Source: Flectobacillus sp. (GTDB lineage: Bacteria > Bacteroidota > Bacteroidia > Cytophagales > Spirosomataceae). From it: 22,150 nucleotides of DNA. The stretch covers positions 1 to 22,150 of the forward strand of contig JARXAV010000195.1 in assembly GCA_029865665.1 (NCBI GenBank). Reading direction: 5' to 3'. This document shows, in pieces, positions 10,001-15,995 of the stretch. The notes under the pieces were generated by a model. That model was not told the DNA's origin, searched no databases, and was given only the letters and a program-made list of their open reading frames with translations. Position 1 is the first letter of the stretch; the number at the start of each line of letters is the position of its first letter. Made by a program: the position numbers and the translations under genes.

Positions 10001-10021
10001 AGGACGGCAGGGAATCGTCCT
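10001..10021 (+). promoter_or_regulatory. Hairpin in rpmE2 leader
   Basis: Perfect 6-bp stem aggacg (10001-10006) / cgtcct (10016-10021) with a 9-nt loop, ending 14 bases before the rpmE2 start codon. Its position just before the start codon could let it affect translation, for example as a ribosomal-protein binding site; this is inference. Confidence 0.35.
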
Positions 10022-10035
10022 ACAAATTACAAAAA

Positions 10036-10281
10036 ATGAAAAAAGACATTCACCCAAATTACAGACCAGTGGTATTCCACGATTTGTCTGCTGATTTCAA
10101 ATTCTTAACGCAATCTTGTTGTACTACAACAGAAACAACTGAATTTGAAGGAGAGACTTATCCTGTTTACAAACTAGAGGTTTCATCTTTATCTCACCCT
10201 TTCTATACAGGTAAAAACGTATTACTTGATACAGCAGGTCGTGTTGATAAATTCTACAAACGTTTCGGTGGTAAGAAATAA
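10036..10281 (+). CDS. rpmE2: 50S ribosomal protein bL31 type B
   Basis: 81-residue bL31 of the type B form: [16 protein letters not shown] at the start, then an [16 protein letters not shown] segment ([13 protein letters not shown], about 49-61) and the basic tail FYKRFGGKK. It lacks the CxxC zinc ligands of the zinc-containing bL31; only the adjacent pair C28-C29 is present. In many bacteria the zinc-free form replaces the zinc form when zinc is scarce. In Bacteroidota it is often the only copy, so zinc control cannot be assumed. It is monocistronic here, with its own promoter box and a strong terminator. Confidence 0.96.
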   Translation: MKKDIHPNYRPVVFHDLSADFKFLTQSCCTTTETTEFEGETYPVYKLEVSSLSHPFYTGKNVLLDTAGRVDKFYKRFGGKK

Positions 10282-10300
10282 GTTTGAGAAAACAACAAAC

Positions 10301-10338
10301 AAAAACACCTCTTGGATTTTTTTCCAAGAGGTGTTTTT
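10301..10338 (+). terminator. Intrinsic terminator of rpmE2
   Basis: aaaacacctcttgga pairs perfectly with tccaagaggtgtttt around a T-rich loop, followed by a T-run. The A-run on the left arm means it can also act in the opposite direction. Confidence 0.93.
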
Positions 10339-10364
10339 GGTTTAAGGCTGACTCTTAAATTTAA

Positions 10365-10440
10365 CCCTCACTGGTGCAAGTGTTAAGCGTAGCGTCACTT
10401 GTACCTACCATCTATTCAGTTTATAACTGAATGATAAAAT
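10365..10440 (+). repeat. REP-like palindromic repeat, copy A (inverted relative to B and C)
   Basis: This two-hairpin unit has H1 at 10373-10405 (ggtgcaagtg pairing with cacttgtacc, one mismatch, with a loop containing tandem AGCGT). H2 is at 10414-10432 (ATTCAGTT, loop tat, AACTGAAT). The H1 core is identical in complement to copies B and C. It ends about 15 bases from the stop codon of the transposase gene. Confidence 0.9.
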
Positions 10441-10454
10441 TTTGAAAAACGCAT

Positions 10455-11012
10455 CTATTCAATTAAAGTTAAATCTTCAATTAGCCCTTTTCGATTATTT
10501 GTGTAATAATCAACTGCACTGCTATATATCCAGTCTTCAGCATTTCTAACAAATCCTGCTTTTACTGGATTTTCGTGCAGATAATCTAATTTTTGTCTCA
10601 TAATGGTAACAGAGTTTAACTCAATAGGTTGATTATGCTGTTGCCAAAATTGTACTTTTTCGTTATTGGGATTCTTTTTGCCTGCCCTCTCAAACATCCA
10701 AATCATCCAATCTTTTTTACTTTCTTGTGGATTTGTTCTAATGGCTTCAACTATTTTTTTTGAAGTGAATTTCTTGAAATCTCTCATTATATTTTGTAAC
10801 AGTTCACCTCTTGTACCTATAATTAGATGAATATGATTAGGCATAATTACCCAAGCATATAGCTCTAAGTCTTTTTCTTTGATACAATATTTTAAACTTT
10901 CAACCACGATGTCTTTATATATGTTTCGAGTAAAGACATCAATCCAATTTACGGTTGAGACACTAATGAAATAAAGTTTGCTTTGGTCGTGGAACTTATA
11001 CTTTCTACTCAT
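10455..11012 (-). CDS. REP-associated tyrosine transposase (RAYT, Y1 transposase family)
   Basis: 185-residue HUH single-strand endonuclease of the IS200/Y1 transposase fold, RAYT branch. The HUH motif is MPNHIHLII with H60 and H62. The family-typical YLHENPVKAGFV sits at 144-155, with Y144 as candidate nucleophile, followed by WIYSSAVDYY. These proteins bind and nick palindromic REP elements and are usually single-copy domesticated enzymes rather than active insertion sequences. The neighbours agree: copy A of the repeat ends 15 bases past the stop and copy B begins about 18 bases before the start codon, in inverted order, so the gene and its two repeats form a compact unit (10365-11122). 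Length is normal and there is no frameshift, so it could be active. Confidence 0.93.
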   Translation of the reverse strand: MSRKYKFHDQSKLYFISVSTVNWIDVFTRNIYKDIVVESLKYCIKEKDLELYAWVIMPNHIHLIIGTRGELLQNIMRDFKKFTSKKIVEAIRTNPQESKKDWMIWMFERAGKKNPNNEKVQFWQQHNQPIELNSVTIMRQKLDYLHENPVKAGFVRNAEDWIYSSAVDYYTNNRKGLIEDLTLIE

Positions 11013-11029
11013 AATTAATTGTTTTGTAG

Positions 11030-11122
11030 AATTTTAACTTAGCTTTTTTTATTATTCAGTTACAAACTGAATCAATTTTAGGTACAAGTGACGCTACGCT
11101 TAACACTTGCACCAGTGGGGGG
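11030..11122 (-). repeat. REP-like palindromic repeat, copy B
   Basis: The unit has H2 at 11054-11072 (ATTCAGTT, loop aca, AACTGAAT) and H1 at 11081-11113. It is nearly identical to copy C over about 93 bases and inverted relative to copy A. It lies directly upstream of the transposase start codon. Confidence 0.92.
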
Positions 11123-11173
11123 CTGATTGCAAATCAGCTTCCAGATGGAACGAGATTACAAATCTCGCTCAGC
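11122..11173. repeat. Two further short hairpins next to copy B
   Basis: Gctgatt/aatcagc with loop gca (11122-11138) and cgagatt/aatctcg with loop aca (11151-11167) are perfect 7-bp stems with 3-nt loops, the same architecture as H2. A third, ctcgct/agcgag, overlaps at 11164-11176. They fill the space between copy B and the stop codon of the reductase gene and may end that transcript or belong to another REP family. Confidence 0.75.
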
Positions 11174-11182
11174 GAGGCAGTT

Positions 11183-11749
11183 TTATGGTCTTGCGTAATG
11201 AAGTAAAATAATACCACATTCAAATGTCTTTGATTTAACTAGTTTGAGATGTTGCCAGTCGTTTAATTTGTCAAAAATTGGAACGCCTTGTCCTAACACC
11301 ACTGGGTTTACAAATAAGTAGAATTCGTCAATTAGGTTTTCTTTTACTAGGTTTGAAACAAAAGAACTACCGCCATAAACAATAATGTCTCTGCCACTTT
11401 GGTTTTTAAGTTTATTAACTTCGTCTATTAAATCGCCCTTGGCAAGCTCTGTATTTTCCCAAATGGATTTTTCTAATGTCTTTGAGAAAACGATTTTCTT
11501 TTGTCCTGCTTTTATCTTCGCTATTTCATACATCGTTGATTCTGGCTGTGTAAAGGTATCAGTCCAAAATGGAATATAGTCAACAGCCAATTTTCTGCCT
11601 ATTAGTTCGGTATCACAACTGTTAGCCAAGTCATGAACGTCTTGTTTTATTTCGTCCCAAGCCCAAGTTACCCATTTTTGCTCATCGTTTGGTCCAGTTG
11701 AATTAAACCCGTCAAGGGAAATCTGCATTTGTAATTTTAATTTTCTCAT
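11183..11749 (-). CDS. Dihydrofolate reductase-like / RibD C-terminal domain protein
   Basis: 188-residue single-domain protein of the RibD_C family, which has a dihydrofolate-reductase fold. Family features are QISLDGF at 9-15, LIGRK at 49-53, the nucleotide-binding glycine stretch VYGGSSF at 124-130, and NPVVLGQGVPIF at 148-159. Members of this stand-alone group (YyaP/YwjB-like) are presumed NADPH-dependent reductases with unknown substrates; a true folate or riboflavin role cannot be claimed. It lies 42 bases downstream of the acetyltransferase gene, so the two are probably co-transcribed. The spacer has a perfect inverted repeat cattaat/attaatg at 11752-11770. Both genes are enclosed between repeat copies B and C. 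Confidence 0.85.
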   Translation of the reverse strand: MRKLKLQMQISLDGFNSTGPNDEQKWVTWAWDEIKQDVHDLANSCDTELIGRKLAVDYIPFWTDTFTQPESTMYEIAKIKAGQKKIVFSKTLEKSIWENTELAKGDLIDEVNKLKNQSGRDIIVYGGSSFVSNLVKENLIDEFYLFVNPVVLGQGVPIFDKLNDWQHLKLVKSKTFECGIILLHYARP

Positions 11750-11751
11750 TT

Positions 11752-11778
11752 CATTAATTGGTTATTAATGCACTAGTG
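11752..11778. repeat. Small palindromes between the acetyltransferase and reductase genes
   Basis: A perfect 7-bp inverted repeat (cattaat, loop tggtt, attaatg) at 11752-11770 is followed at once by the 8-base palindrome cactagtg at 11771-11778. They fill most of the 42-base spacer. Confidence 0.55.
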
Positions 11779-11791
11779 AGGCGTTCGTTTT

Positions 11792-12415
11792 TTATTCGGT
11801 TAATTTGTCAATTTCATTGTCTGTTAAGTTTTGAATGTTTTTTGTTATTCTTTCAATGTCCCAATTCCACCATTTGAGTTTTAATAATTTTGAAATTGTT
11901 TCTTCGGAAAATCGCCTTTTAATTTCCTTAGCAGGATTTCCTCCGACAATCGAATAAGGTTCAACATCTTTTATAACTGTCGAATTTGTTGCAATTATTG
12001 CCCCATCTCCAATTGTTACTCCTGCCATTATTGTTGCATTGTAACCAATCCAGACGTCATTACCAATATTTATGTCGCCCTTTTGTGGGTAAGATTTATT
12101 GTCCATTGCGTTTTCCCAACCGTTTCCAAAAATCGCAAAGGGATAAGTTGTCAGAGCATTTGTCAAATGATTTGCTCCATTCATTATAAATTTCACGTCA
12201 GAAGCAATCATACAAAACTTTCCGATTATTAATTTGTCACCGACAAAGTCAAAATGGTATTTTACATTTTTTTCAAAGTTGTTAACATTATCAAAATCGT
12301 CATAATAGGTAAAGTCGCCTACAATTATATTTGGATTTTTAACAACATTCTTCAAAAAGCAAAGTCTGTCATAATTGTCAAGTGGAAATTTAATGTCTTT
12401 ATTGGGTCCTGTCAT
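11792..12415 (-). CDS. Vat-type hexapeptide O-acetyltransferase (xenobiotic acyltransferase family)
   Basis: 207-residue left-handed beta-helix acetyltransferase of the xenobiotic group, closest by eye to streptogramin A acetyltransferases (Vat). Conserved points are the N-terminal MTGPNKDIKFP, PNIIVGDFTYYDD at 28-40, GDKLIIGKFCMIASDVKFIMNGANH at 59-83 with the catalytic His at 83, IGNDVWIGYNATIMAGVTIGDGAIIATNSTV with hexapeptide repeats at 117-147, and VGGNPAKEIKRRF at 157-169. The C-terminal WWNWDIERI is also typical. These enzymes acetylate a hydroxyl of group A streptogramins from acetyl-CoA. Whether this one confers resistance is unknown, since chromosomal Vat homologues may have other substrates. 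It sits in a REP-bounded pair with a reductase gene, suggesting mobile or accessory origin. Confidence 0.88.
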   Translation of the reverse strand: MTGPNKDIKFPLDNYDRLCFLKNVVKNPNIIVGDFTYYDDFDNVNNFEKNVKYHFDFVGDKLIIGKFCMIASDVKFIMNGANHLTNALTTYPFAIFGNGWENAMDNKSYPQKGDINIGNDVWIGYNATIMAGVTIGDGAIIATNSTVIKDVEPYSIVGGNPAKEIKRRFSEETISKLLKLKWWNWDIERITKNIQNLTDNEIDKLTE

Positions 12416-12435
12416 AAAATTTTCTATTAATTTAC

Positions 12436-12450
12436 TCGCACCAGTGGGGG
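12436..12450 (-). repeat. Solo 3' fragment of the REP unit abutting copy C
   Basis: The string gcaccagtggggg equals the terminal bases of copies B and C and joins directly to the first base of copy C at 12451. It looks like the end of an older, otherwise lost copy, or a junction left by duplication of the unit. Confidence 0.6.
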
Positions 12451-12544
12451 AATTTTAACTTAGCATTTTTTATTATTCAGTTATAAACTGAATCAATTTT
12501 AGGTACAAGTGACGCTACGCTTAACACTTGCACCAGTGGGGGGG
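12451..12544 (-). repeat. REP-like palindromic repeat, copy C
   Basis: Same orientation as copy B and almost identical: H2 at 12475-12493 (loop ata instead of aca) and H1 at 12502-12534, ending in a run of seven G against six in B. It lies just downstream of the DUF6602-like gene stop and upstream of the acetyltransferase start. With B it makes a direct-repeat pair around 11123-12450. Confidence 0.92.
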
Positions 12545-12548
12545 ATTA

Positions 12549-13295
12549 TTAGAATTGTTTTATAAGGTTAAGCTCTTTGTCTGTTGCGTACCAAATGAAA
12601 TTATTTTTTTCGATTGATTTATTTGCTAAAGTGTCAATGAGGTTTGAAATAAAGAATGAAAATGAAAGGTCTTCAATATTATAAATTGAATGAGGATTTG
12701 TGTCATTATTCCAAACTTTAATAAACCAATCCTTATTCAAGGAAACGTGATTTACTTTAAATTTTAAGTAGTCAGGGTCAGCTAAAAACTCTGAGTTACT
12801 TTGTAAATAATTGTTTACGAAAGTTTCCTTAGCGAAATTATTTGCAAAACCTTCATATGAAAATACACCGTTGAAGAATTTTTGTGTTTTATCTTCTTTT
12901 CCTGATAAAATGAATTGTCCATTTTCATTTGCTTGTTTTAAAACACTGGGTATTCCTTGGTTTTGTAAATTTGCTTTAACTTCAATTATTCCTCTTACTG
13001 CGTCTGGTGTTAAGATGACAAAATCTCCCTCTTTAAATAGTACAGGACTTGCATCGTCATAAATTATTAAGTCAATTTGTCTTGATGACAAATGTTCGCC
13101 ACGATTTTGAGTTTGCTTAATAACAAAACCTGTTCCGATTGAATATTTTTCAGGAAGGAAACGTCTTATAACATTTTTCAAAACGGCTTCCTTGTAACGT
13201 CCGTCTTCACCCCAATGTGTTATAAGGTTCCTAACTTTATTTGTCAGGGCTAAGAGTTCGTTTGATGTTGTTCTATGATAGTCAATTAGGCTCAT
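12549..13295 (-). CDS. DUF6602-like protein with PD-(D/E)XK nuclease-type pattern
   Basis: 248-residue soluble protein. The stretch FLPEKYSIGTGFVI (46-59), the block SRQIDLIIYDDASPVLFKEG (71-90), and PDAVRGIIEVKA (97-108) are characteristic, as I recall them, of DUF6602. They fit the PD-(D/E)XK nuclease pattern: E36 in the first helix, D75 in QIDLIIYD, and E105-x-K107 in IIEVKA. The C-terminal half (about 130-248) is less conserved and has no recognised domain. There is no signal peptide. Related proteins are found alone and in accessory or defence-rich regions; their activity is, to my knowledge, uncharacterised. Here it stands alone: no methylase, helicase or antitoxin partner is adjacent. 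It is AT-rich compared with the catabolic genes to its right. The family name is moderately sure; nuclease activity is inference. Confidence 0.72.
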   Translation of the reverse strand: MSLIDYHRTTSNELLALTNKVRNLITHWGEDGRYKEAVLKNVIRRFLPEKYSIGTGFVIKQTQNRGEHLSSRQIDLIIYDDASPVLFKEGDFVILTPDAVRGIIEVKANLQNQGIPSVLKQANENGQFILSGKEDKTQKFFNGVFSYEGFANNFAKETFVNNYLQSNSEFLADPDYLKFKVNHVSLNKDWFIKVWNNDTNPHSIYNIEDLSFSFFISNLIDTLANKSIEKNNFIWYATDKELNLIKQF

Positions 13296-13422
13296 TGTGT
13301 CGGCTTAAAATCGCAGCCACTCATTAAATGATACAAAAGCTCTGTCACACCCTTTGTATCCTTTAAGGCTCTGCTTAGTTATAGTTTTTATTATCGTACA
13401 GATTCAGTATCTGATATTCCCC

Positions 13423-13430
13423 CAAATGTA
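13423..13430 (-). promoter_or_regulatory. Candidate -7 box (TACATTTG) upstream of DUF6602-like gene
   Basis: Matches TAnnTTTG on the minus strand, about 130 bases before the start codon. No TTG at the -33 distance was found, so support is weak. Confidence 0.28.
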
Positions 13431-13629
13431 AAAATTTAACCTTCATCTTTCCCATATCATCGTCTATTTATTTCGCTCTTTGTCGCTATAATTATTAAAC
13501 GTTCAAGGTATTCCCTCACTCTGGCACCGGTCTTAATTCAGACTCACTGAACTCTTGTAAGATAAATTATCATTTATCAATCATGACTTTTTTTTCAAAA
13601 TTCTACTTTTTCTTTCGACAGGTAAATTA

Positions 13630-13785
13630 TTACTTAAATACAACTTTACTTAAATGCTCACTAAACAGTGCAAGTTGCTTCTCTAGCTCTAAAAAGGAAT
13701 TCGGGAACGATTGCAAAAATAGAAATCTTTGCTTTATGCAATAAATCTTTTCTTTTAGTCGCTTCACAACGTGTTTTTTGTTCAT
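13630..13785 (-). CDS. Possible small basic protein, 51 residues
   Basis: The frame begins MNKKHVVKRLKEKIY and ends HLSKVVFK. It is Lys-rich at the N-terminus, with a Leu/Phe-rich amphipathic-looking middle. It matches no family I recognise and could be a chance frame or the remnant of a larger gene. A perfect hairpin (taccttttgataaggta) lies just upstream on the transcribed strand. No clear promoter or ribosome-binding site supports it. Confidence 0.22.
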   Translation of the reverse strand: MNKKHVVKRLKEKIYCIKQRFLFLQSFPNSFLELEKQLALFSEHLSKVVFK

Positions 13786-13883
13786 ACTAAATATTAAAAA
13801 AGTCATACATTACCTTTTGATAAGGTAAAGAAATCTACTTTCTAAACAGGTTAGGACATGACGGATAGGTATTTTAGAGCTTA

Positions 13884-13891
13884 TACTTTTG
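13884..13891 (+). promoter_or_regulatory. Candidate -7 box (TACTTTTG) for the garK operon
   Basis: Matches TAnnTTTG and would give a leader of about 170 nt before garK. No good -33 TTG is present. It is the best candidate I see upstream of the operon. Confidence 0.33.
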
Positions 13892-14070
13892 ATGAAAATT
13901 CAATAAAATATATAAATAGTCATATTTTTATTGCTATAAAATCAGCTAAGAATTGTCCAAAAAATAGGAATCGGAAAAGCTGTTTAGAAGTCTTGGCTTA
14001 GTCCAAATTCTGCTGCGTGTTACGCCTGTCTAACAATAGATGTTCTGATTTTTAAGAAGATATACAAAAC

Positions 14071-15171
14071 ATGAAAATACTTATTGCAGCCGATAGTTTT
14101 AAAGACTCTCTTGATTCCTTTGGCGTTTGTCGGGCAATTGGGAGAGGAATACAACTGGCTTATCCTGATGCCGAATTGGTCGAACTTCCGCTTTCGGATG
14201 GAGGGGAGGGCTTATCGGACATTGCGGGTCACTATTTTGACTTAGAACAAGTGGTGGTGGAGGTCTGTGACCCCCTTTTTAGACCCATCAAAGCGAGCTA
14301 CGGGTATAGTGTCGGTACGCAAACCGCTTTTATTGAAATGGCAAAAGCCTCAGGACTTCAACTACTCAGCAACGAAGAACGAAACCCTTTGAAGACAAGC
14401 ACCTTTGGTTTTGGACAGTTGATTCAAGATGCTATCCAAAAGGGAGCAAAGCGAATCATCATGGGCTTAGGAGGTTCTGCGACCAACGATGTGGGCATCG
14501 GCATGGCAACGGCATTGGGGTGGGTTTTTCGGGGAAAAGAAGGGGAGATACTACAGCCCATTGGCGAAAATTTGGATAAGGTTGCCACCATTGAATTTCC
14601 TCAGCATTGGTCAGAGGAGGTAGCTTTTGAGGCGATTTGCGATGTCAAAAATCCACTCTTCGGAGAGAATGGAGCGGCTCATATTTTTGCACAGCAAAAA
14701 GGAGCTGACCAAGCAATGATTGAGCAGCTTGATGCAGGTTTGGTACAGCTTGCAAGGGTAAGTAATCAATCAGAAAAAGCAGAGGCAATGGGAGCAGGAG
14801 CCGCAGGAGGCTTAGGTTTTGGATGCTTGTTTTTTCTGAATGCTCAGTTGAAACGAGGCATCGACTCGGTTCTGGATTGGGCAAATTTCGACCAAGAAGT
14901 TGCCACTGCCGATTGGATTTTTACGGGAGAAGGGCGTTTGGATAGGCAAACATTACAAGGAAAATTGATTTCGGGTATTGCAGAGCGAGCAAAGGGAAAA
15001 CCAATTATTGCTCTTTGCGGAGGACTTGATTTAATGCCCGACGATTTGAATGATTTAGGCATAAAGGCGGCTTTTTCGATTACACAAAAACCGTGTTTAC
15101 TATCGGAAGCTTTAGTGCAAACAGCAGAAAATTTAGAAAAAACATCGTTTAATATAGCAAGACTTTTATGA
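14071..15171 (+). CDS. garK: Glycerate kinase (GarK/GlxK family)
   Basis: 366-residue glycerate kinase of the GarK family, which phosphorylates D-glycerate with ATP; the characterised E. coli enzymes form 2-phosphoglycerate. Conserved segments are ADSFKDSL at 7-14, PLSDGGEG at 40-47, GLGGSATNDVG at 132-142, CDVKNPLFG at 190-198, GAGAAGGLGFG at 241-251, and TGEGRLDRQT at 285-294. Length is normal. It is the last enzyme of the sugar-diacid route but the first gene of this operon. Its TGA stop overlaps the ATG of the aldolase gene by 4 bases, so the two are translationally coupled. The ATG at 14071 gives the expected N-terminus MKILIAADSFK. Confidence 0.95.
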   Translation: MKILIAADSFKDSLDSFGVCRAIGRGIQLAYPDAELVELPLSDGGEGLSDIAGHYFDLEQVVVEVCDPLFRPIKASYGYSVGTQTAFIEMAKASGLQLLSNEERNPLKTSTFGFGQLIQDAIQKGAKRIIMGLGGSATNDVGIGMATALGWVFRGKEGEILQPIGENLDKVATIEFPQHWSEEVAFEAICDVKNPLFGENGAAHIFAQQKGADQAMIEQLDAGLVQLARVSNQSEKAEAMGAGAAGGLGFGCLFFLNAQLKRGIDSVLDWANFDQEVATADWIFTGEGRLDRQTLQGKLISGIAERAKGKPIIALCGGLDLMPDDLNDLGIKAAFSITQKPCLLSEALVQTAENLEKTSFNIARLL

Positions 15172-15935
15172 AAAATTTGAAAAAACGTATCCAGCAAGGC
15201 GAAACCGTGAATGGATGTTGGTTAAACCTTGGAAGTTCTCTTACCGCTGAAATTGTAGGTTTAGCAGGATTCGATTGGGTACTTATTGATTTGGAACATG
15301 GGGCAGGTTCAGAAAAGGATATTTTGTTTCAATTGCAAGCCTTAGAAAGTACGCCAACAGCGACCATTGTGCGAGTAGAAAGTGCAGACCATGCTCGTAT
15401 TTCAAGAGCCTTGGACATGGGAGCGGACGGAGTGATGTGTCCTAAAATCAAAACGGTAGAGGATGCAAAGGCGGTCATTAAGGGAATGTATTATCCTCCT
15501 TTCGGCAATCGGGGAGTAGCCAAGATGGTACGTGCTACAGGATTTGGAATCAATTTCGATCAGTATTATGCCGAATCAAAGGAATATATTCTGGGAGTTA
15601 TTCAAATAGAAACGGTGGAGTCCTTGAATCATTTAGACGAAATAGCGGCGTTGGATGGAGTGGATGTCTTGTTTATTGGCCCTGCAGACCTTTCGATGGA
15701 ACTAGGAATTTTTGGACAATTTAATAATCCAATCTTCTTAGATGCGGTAACAAACATCGTAGCGGCTGCCGATAAAGCAGGAAAAGCAACGGGGATATTA
15801 TTCTTTAATCCAGACGATTATAAGAAATACCATGACATGGGCATTCGCTTTATTGCTTGCGGAGCAGATGCAACCTTTGTGGCCGACGGAGCGAGAGCGA
15901 TGGCCAAAAAGTTACGAGATGCTTCCAATCAATAA
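15168..15935 (+). CDS. garL: HpcH/HpaI-family class II aldolase (5-keto-4-deoxy-D-glucarate aldolase, GarL-like)
   Basis: 255-residue metal-dependent aldolase of the HpaI fold. The catalytic set matches HpaI (H45, R70, E149, D175) with an offset of one: H44 in DLEHG, R69 in TIVRVE, E148 in QIE and metal ligands E148/D174 in GPADLS. The segment YYPPFGNRGVA (108-118) is also typical. The family includes HpaI, GarL and rhamnonate-pathway RhmA aldolases; sequence alone separates them poorly. The neighbours (glycerate kinase, GarD, GarR, GudD) point to cleavage of 5-dehydro-4-deoxyglucarate into pyruvate and tartronate semialdehyde. It starts within the end of garK (ATGA overlap). Confidence 0.9.
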   Translation: MKNLKKRIQQGETVNGCWLNLGSSLTAEIVGLAGFDWVLIDLEHGAGSEKDILFQLQALESTPTATIVRVESADHARISRALDMGADGVMCPKIKTVEDAKAVIKGMYYPPFGNRGVAKMVRATGFGINFDQYYAESKEYILGVIQIETVESLNHLDEIAALDGVDVLFIGPADLSMELGIFGQFNNPIFLDAVTNIVAAADKAGKATGILFFNPDDYKKYHDMGIRFIACGADATFVADGARAMAKKLRDASNQ

Positions 15936-15995
15936 GACGTGATTGCTTGTCTGTGTTTAAATTTTATTCCTCTTTTTCTTTTAATCGTTTATTCT

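Larger units (their letters stand above)
9190..10035. other. 846-base intergenic region between nrdA and rpmE2 with divergent promoters and hairpins
   Basis: No convincing gene is seen on either strand; the open frames here lack family features. The interval holds a minus-strand promoter towards nrdA, a plus-strand promoter box towards rpmE2, and a set of hairpins. These are gagaca/tgtctc at 9244-9260, gcctt/aaggc at 9361-9374, ctaagg/ccttag at 9749-9768, and a perfect atattttt/aaaaatat stem at 9782-9800 that might mark the boundary between the two units. No rRNA, tRNA, tmRNA, SRP or RNase P RNA signature was recognised. Confidence 0.7.
13296..14070. other. 775-base gene-poor AT-rich interval
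   Basis: The interval separates the minus-strand accessory block from the plus-strand catabolic cluster. It holds a possible -7 box for the DUF6602-like gene (CAAATGTA at 13423-13430, minus-strand TACATTTG), a 51-codon minus-strand frame (13630-13785), small palindromes (gataaattatcatttatc at 13560-13577; taccttttgataaggta at 13811-13827), and a possible -7 box for garK (TACTTTTG at 13884-13891). Otherwise I see nothing recognisable. Confidence 0.6.

Noticed and set aside
10301..10338. CRISPR-like or mobile repeat after rpmE2
   Set aside because: It is a single perfect hairpin flanked by A- and T-runs, fully explained as an intrinsic terminator.
11752..11795. Integron attC site between the acetyltransferase and reductase genes
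   Set aside because: The spacer has small palindromes and a gcgttcg string, but no pair of core sites (RYYYAAC ... GTTRRRY) with the right layout, and no matching site after the reductase gene.
10365..12544. CRISPR array formed by the three repeats
   Set aside because: Spacing is about 0.6-1.4 kb with genes between copies, one copy is inverted and there are no short unique spacers.
15939..15995. Upstream GTG start for the GntP-family gene
   Set aside because: It adds a short Cys-rich hydrophobic stretch not expected in the family; the ATG at 15996 starts a standard first membrane segment.
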